NCBI GenBank assembly: GCA_011052285.1
Contig: DRJH01000151.1
Location: 1 to 13,559 of the forward strand
Length of the DNA stretch: 13,559 nucleotides
DNA from: Gammaproteobacteria bacterium
Lineage (GTDB): Bacteria; Pseudomonadota; Gammaproteobacteria; Arenicellales; DRJH01
Direction of reading: 5' to 3'
Shown here: positions 13,172-13,559 of the stretch, piece after piece
Layout: each line of letters opens with the position of its first letter
Position numbering within the stretch: the stretch's first letter is position 1
Notes under the pieces: generated by a model
Databases searched by the model: none
What the model saw: only the letters and a program-made list of their open reading frames with translations
What the model was told of the DNA's origin: nothing
Position numbers and translations under genes: made by a program

Positions 13172-13559
13172 ATGAACTTAGTAAAAACACTTGCTGTATC
13201 TACAGCTGTTCTGTCCGTAGCGGCTGCTGGCGCCACCTATGCCGGCACACTGGCCGATACCAAGGCGGAAGGTGCTGTCAAATGTGGTGTCAGTCAGGGC
13301 TTGCCCGGCTTCTCCAATCCGGATGCTAAAGGCCACTGGACCGGTATCGATGTTGATGTATGTCGTGCTATTGCTGCTGCCGTCTTCGGGGATGCTTCGA
13401 AGGTCAAGTTTGTACCGTTGTCCGCCAAAGAGCGTTTCACCGCCCTGCAATCGGGTGAAGTGGACGTGTTGTCCCGCAACACCACCTGGACCGCAACCCG
13501 CGATACCAAGCTGGGCCTGAACTTTGCCGGCGTTGATTACTACGATGGTCAGGGCTTCA
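13172..13559 (+). CDS. aapJ: General L-amino acid ABC transporter periplasmic binding protein (AapJ/BztA type), 3' end missing
   Basis: The first 129 residues of a periplasmic receptor for a broad-specificity amino-acid importer. I translated it from ATG 13172 (AAGAGGA upstream) in an open frame to the window edge; family members are about 340 residues, so over half is missing. The signal peptide spans 1-24 (cleavage after TYA). The mature region contains KCGVSQGLPGFS (37-48), WTGIDVDVCRAIAAAVFGD (56-74), KFVPLSAKERFTALQSGEVD (79-98) and VLSRNTTWT (99-107), all hallmarks of AapJ/BztA, with Cys38 and Cys64 a likely disulfide. An in-frame ATG at 13067 has a better ribosome site but would bury the signal peptide behind 35 residues. 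Permease and ATPase genes (aapQMP) are expected beyond the edge. Confidence 0.9.
   Translation, partial: MNLVKTLAVSTAVLSVAAAGATYAGTLADTKAEGAVKCGVSQGLPGFSNPDAKGHWTGIDVDVCRAIAAAVFGDASKVKFVPLSAKERFTALQSGEVDVLSRNTTWTATRDTKLGLNFAGVDYYDGQGF

Overview
The window looks like a chromosomal segment from a gammaproteobacterium. The guess rests on gene content (GabD, a MarC-family protein, a glycine-zipper lipoprotein, an EamA/DMT exporter, an HAAT-type liv operon, an AapJ-like binding protein), mid-range base composition and E. coli-like Shine-Dalgarno and promoter signals. A marine Oceanospirillales-type lineage is plausible but unproven. There are no rRNA or tRNA genes, CRISPR arrays, prophage genes or transposase genes.

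Left part (1-7.3 kb) is a string of short, mostly unrelated units. It starts with the 5' nine-tenths of gabD (minus strand, running off the left edge). Then come a MarC-family membrane protein (plus), a 17-kDa-antigen-like lipoprotein (minus), a DUF302 gene followed by a VanZ-like gene (minus), and an N-formylglutamate amidohydrolase-like gene followed 10 bp later by a YbdK-type carboxylate-amine ligase (minus, a two-gene operon). It ends with an EamA-family transporter (plus).

The unusual feature of this part is a family of dispersed palindromic repeats with the terminal sequence GGAGGCTGTCCGAG. Copies or half-copies occupy five intergenic gaps: a 59-bp hairpin at 1616, a half-copy at 2399, a 230-bp MITE-like element at 3912-4141, a half-copy at 6170 and a hairpin at 7335. 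None lies in a coding region and none appears to the right of 7.4 kb.

Right part (7.4-13.56 kb) is a compact amino-acid uptake locus on the plus strand. livH, livM, livG, livF and a small DUF6867-like membrane-protein gene are separated by at most 16 bp, and the last four overlap at their ends. The periplasmic binding-protein gene (livK/braC type) follows after 108 bp with its own probable promoter and ends in a clear intrinsic terminator. About 345 bp later a general L-amino-acid binding-protein gene (aapJ/bztA type) begins and runs off the right edge. Together these encode a complete branched-chain-type (HAAT) ABC importer plus the start of a second amino-acid ABC system.

I did not find a clearly new multi-gene system. 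The best candidates for undescribed biology are the repeat family with its 230-bp element, the hairpin in the probable liv leader, and two translation-start arrangements (a six-codon leader overlapping the EamA gene; a strong upstream in-frame start for aapJ).
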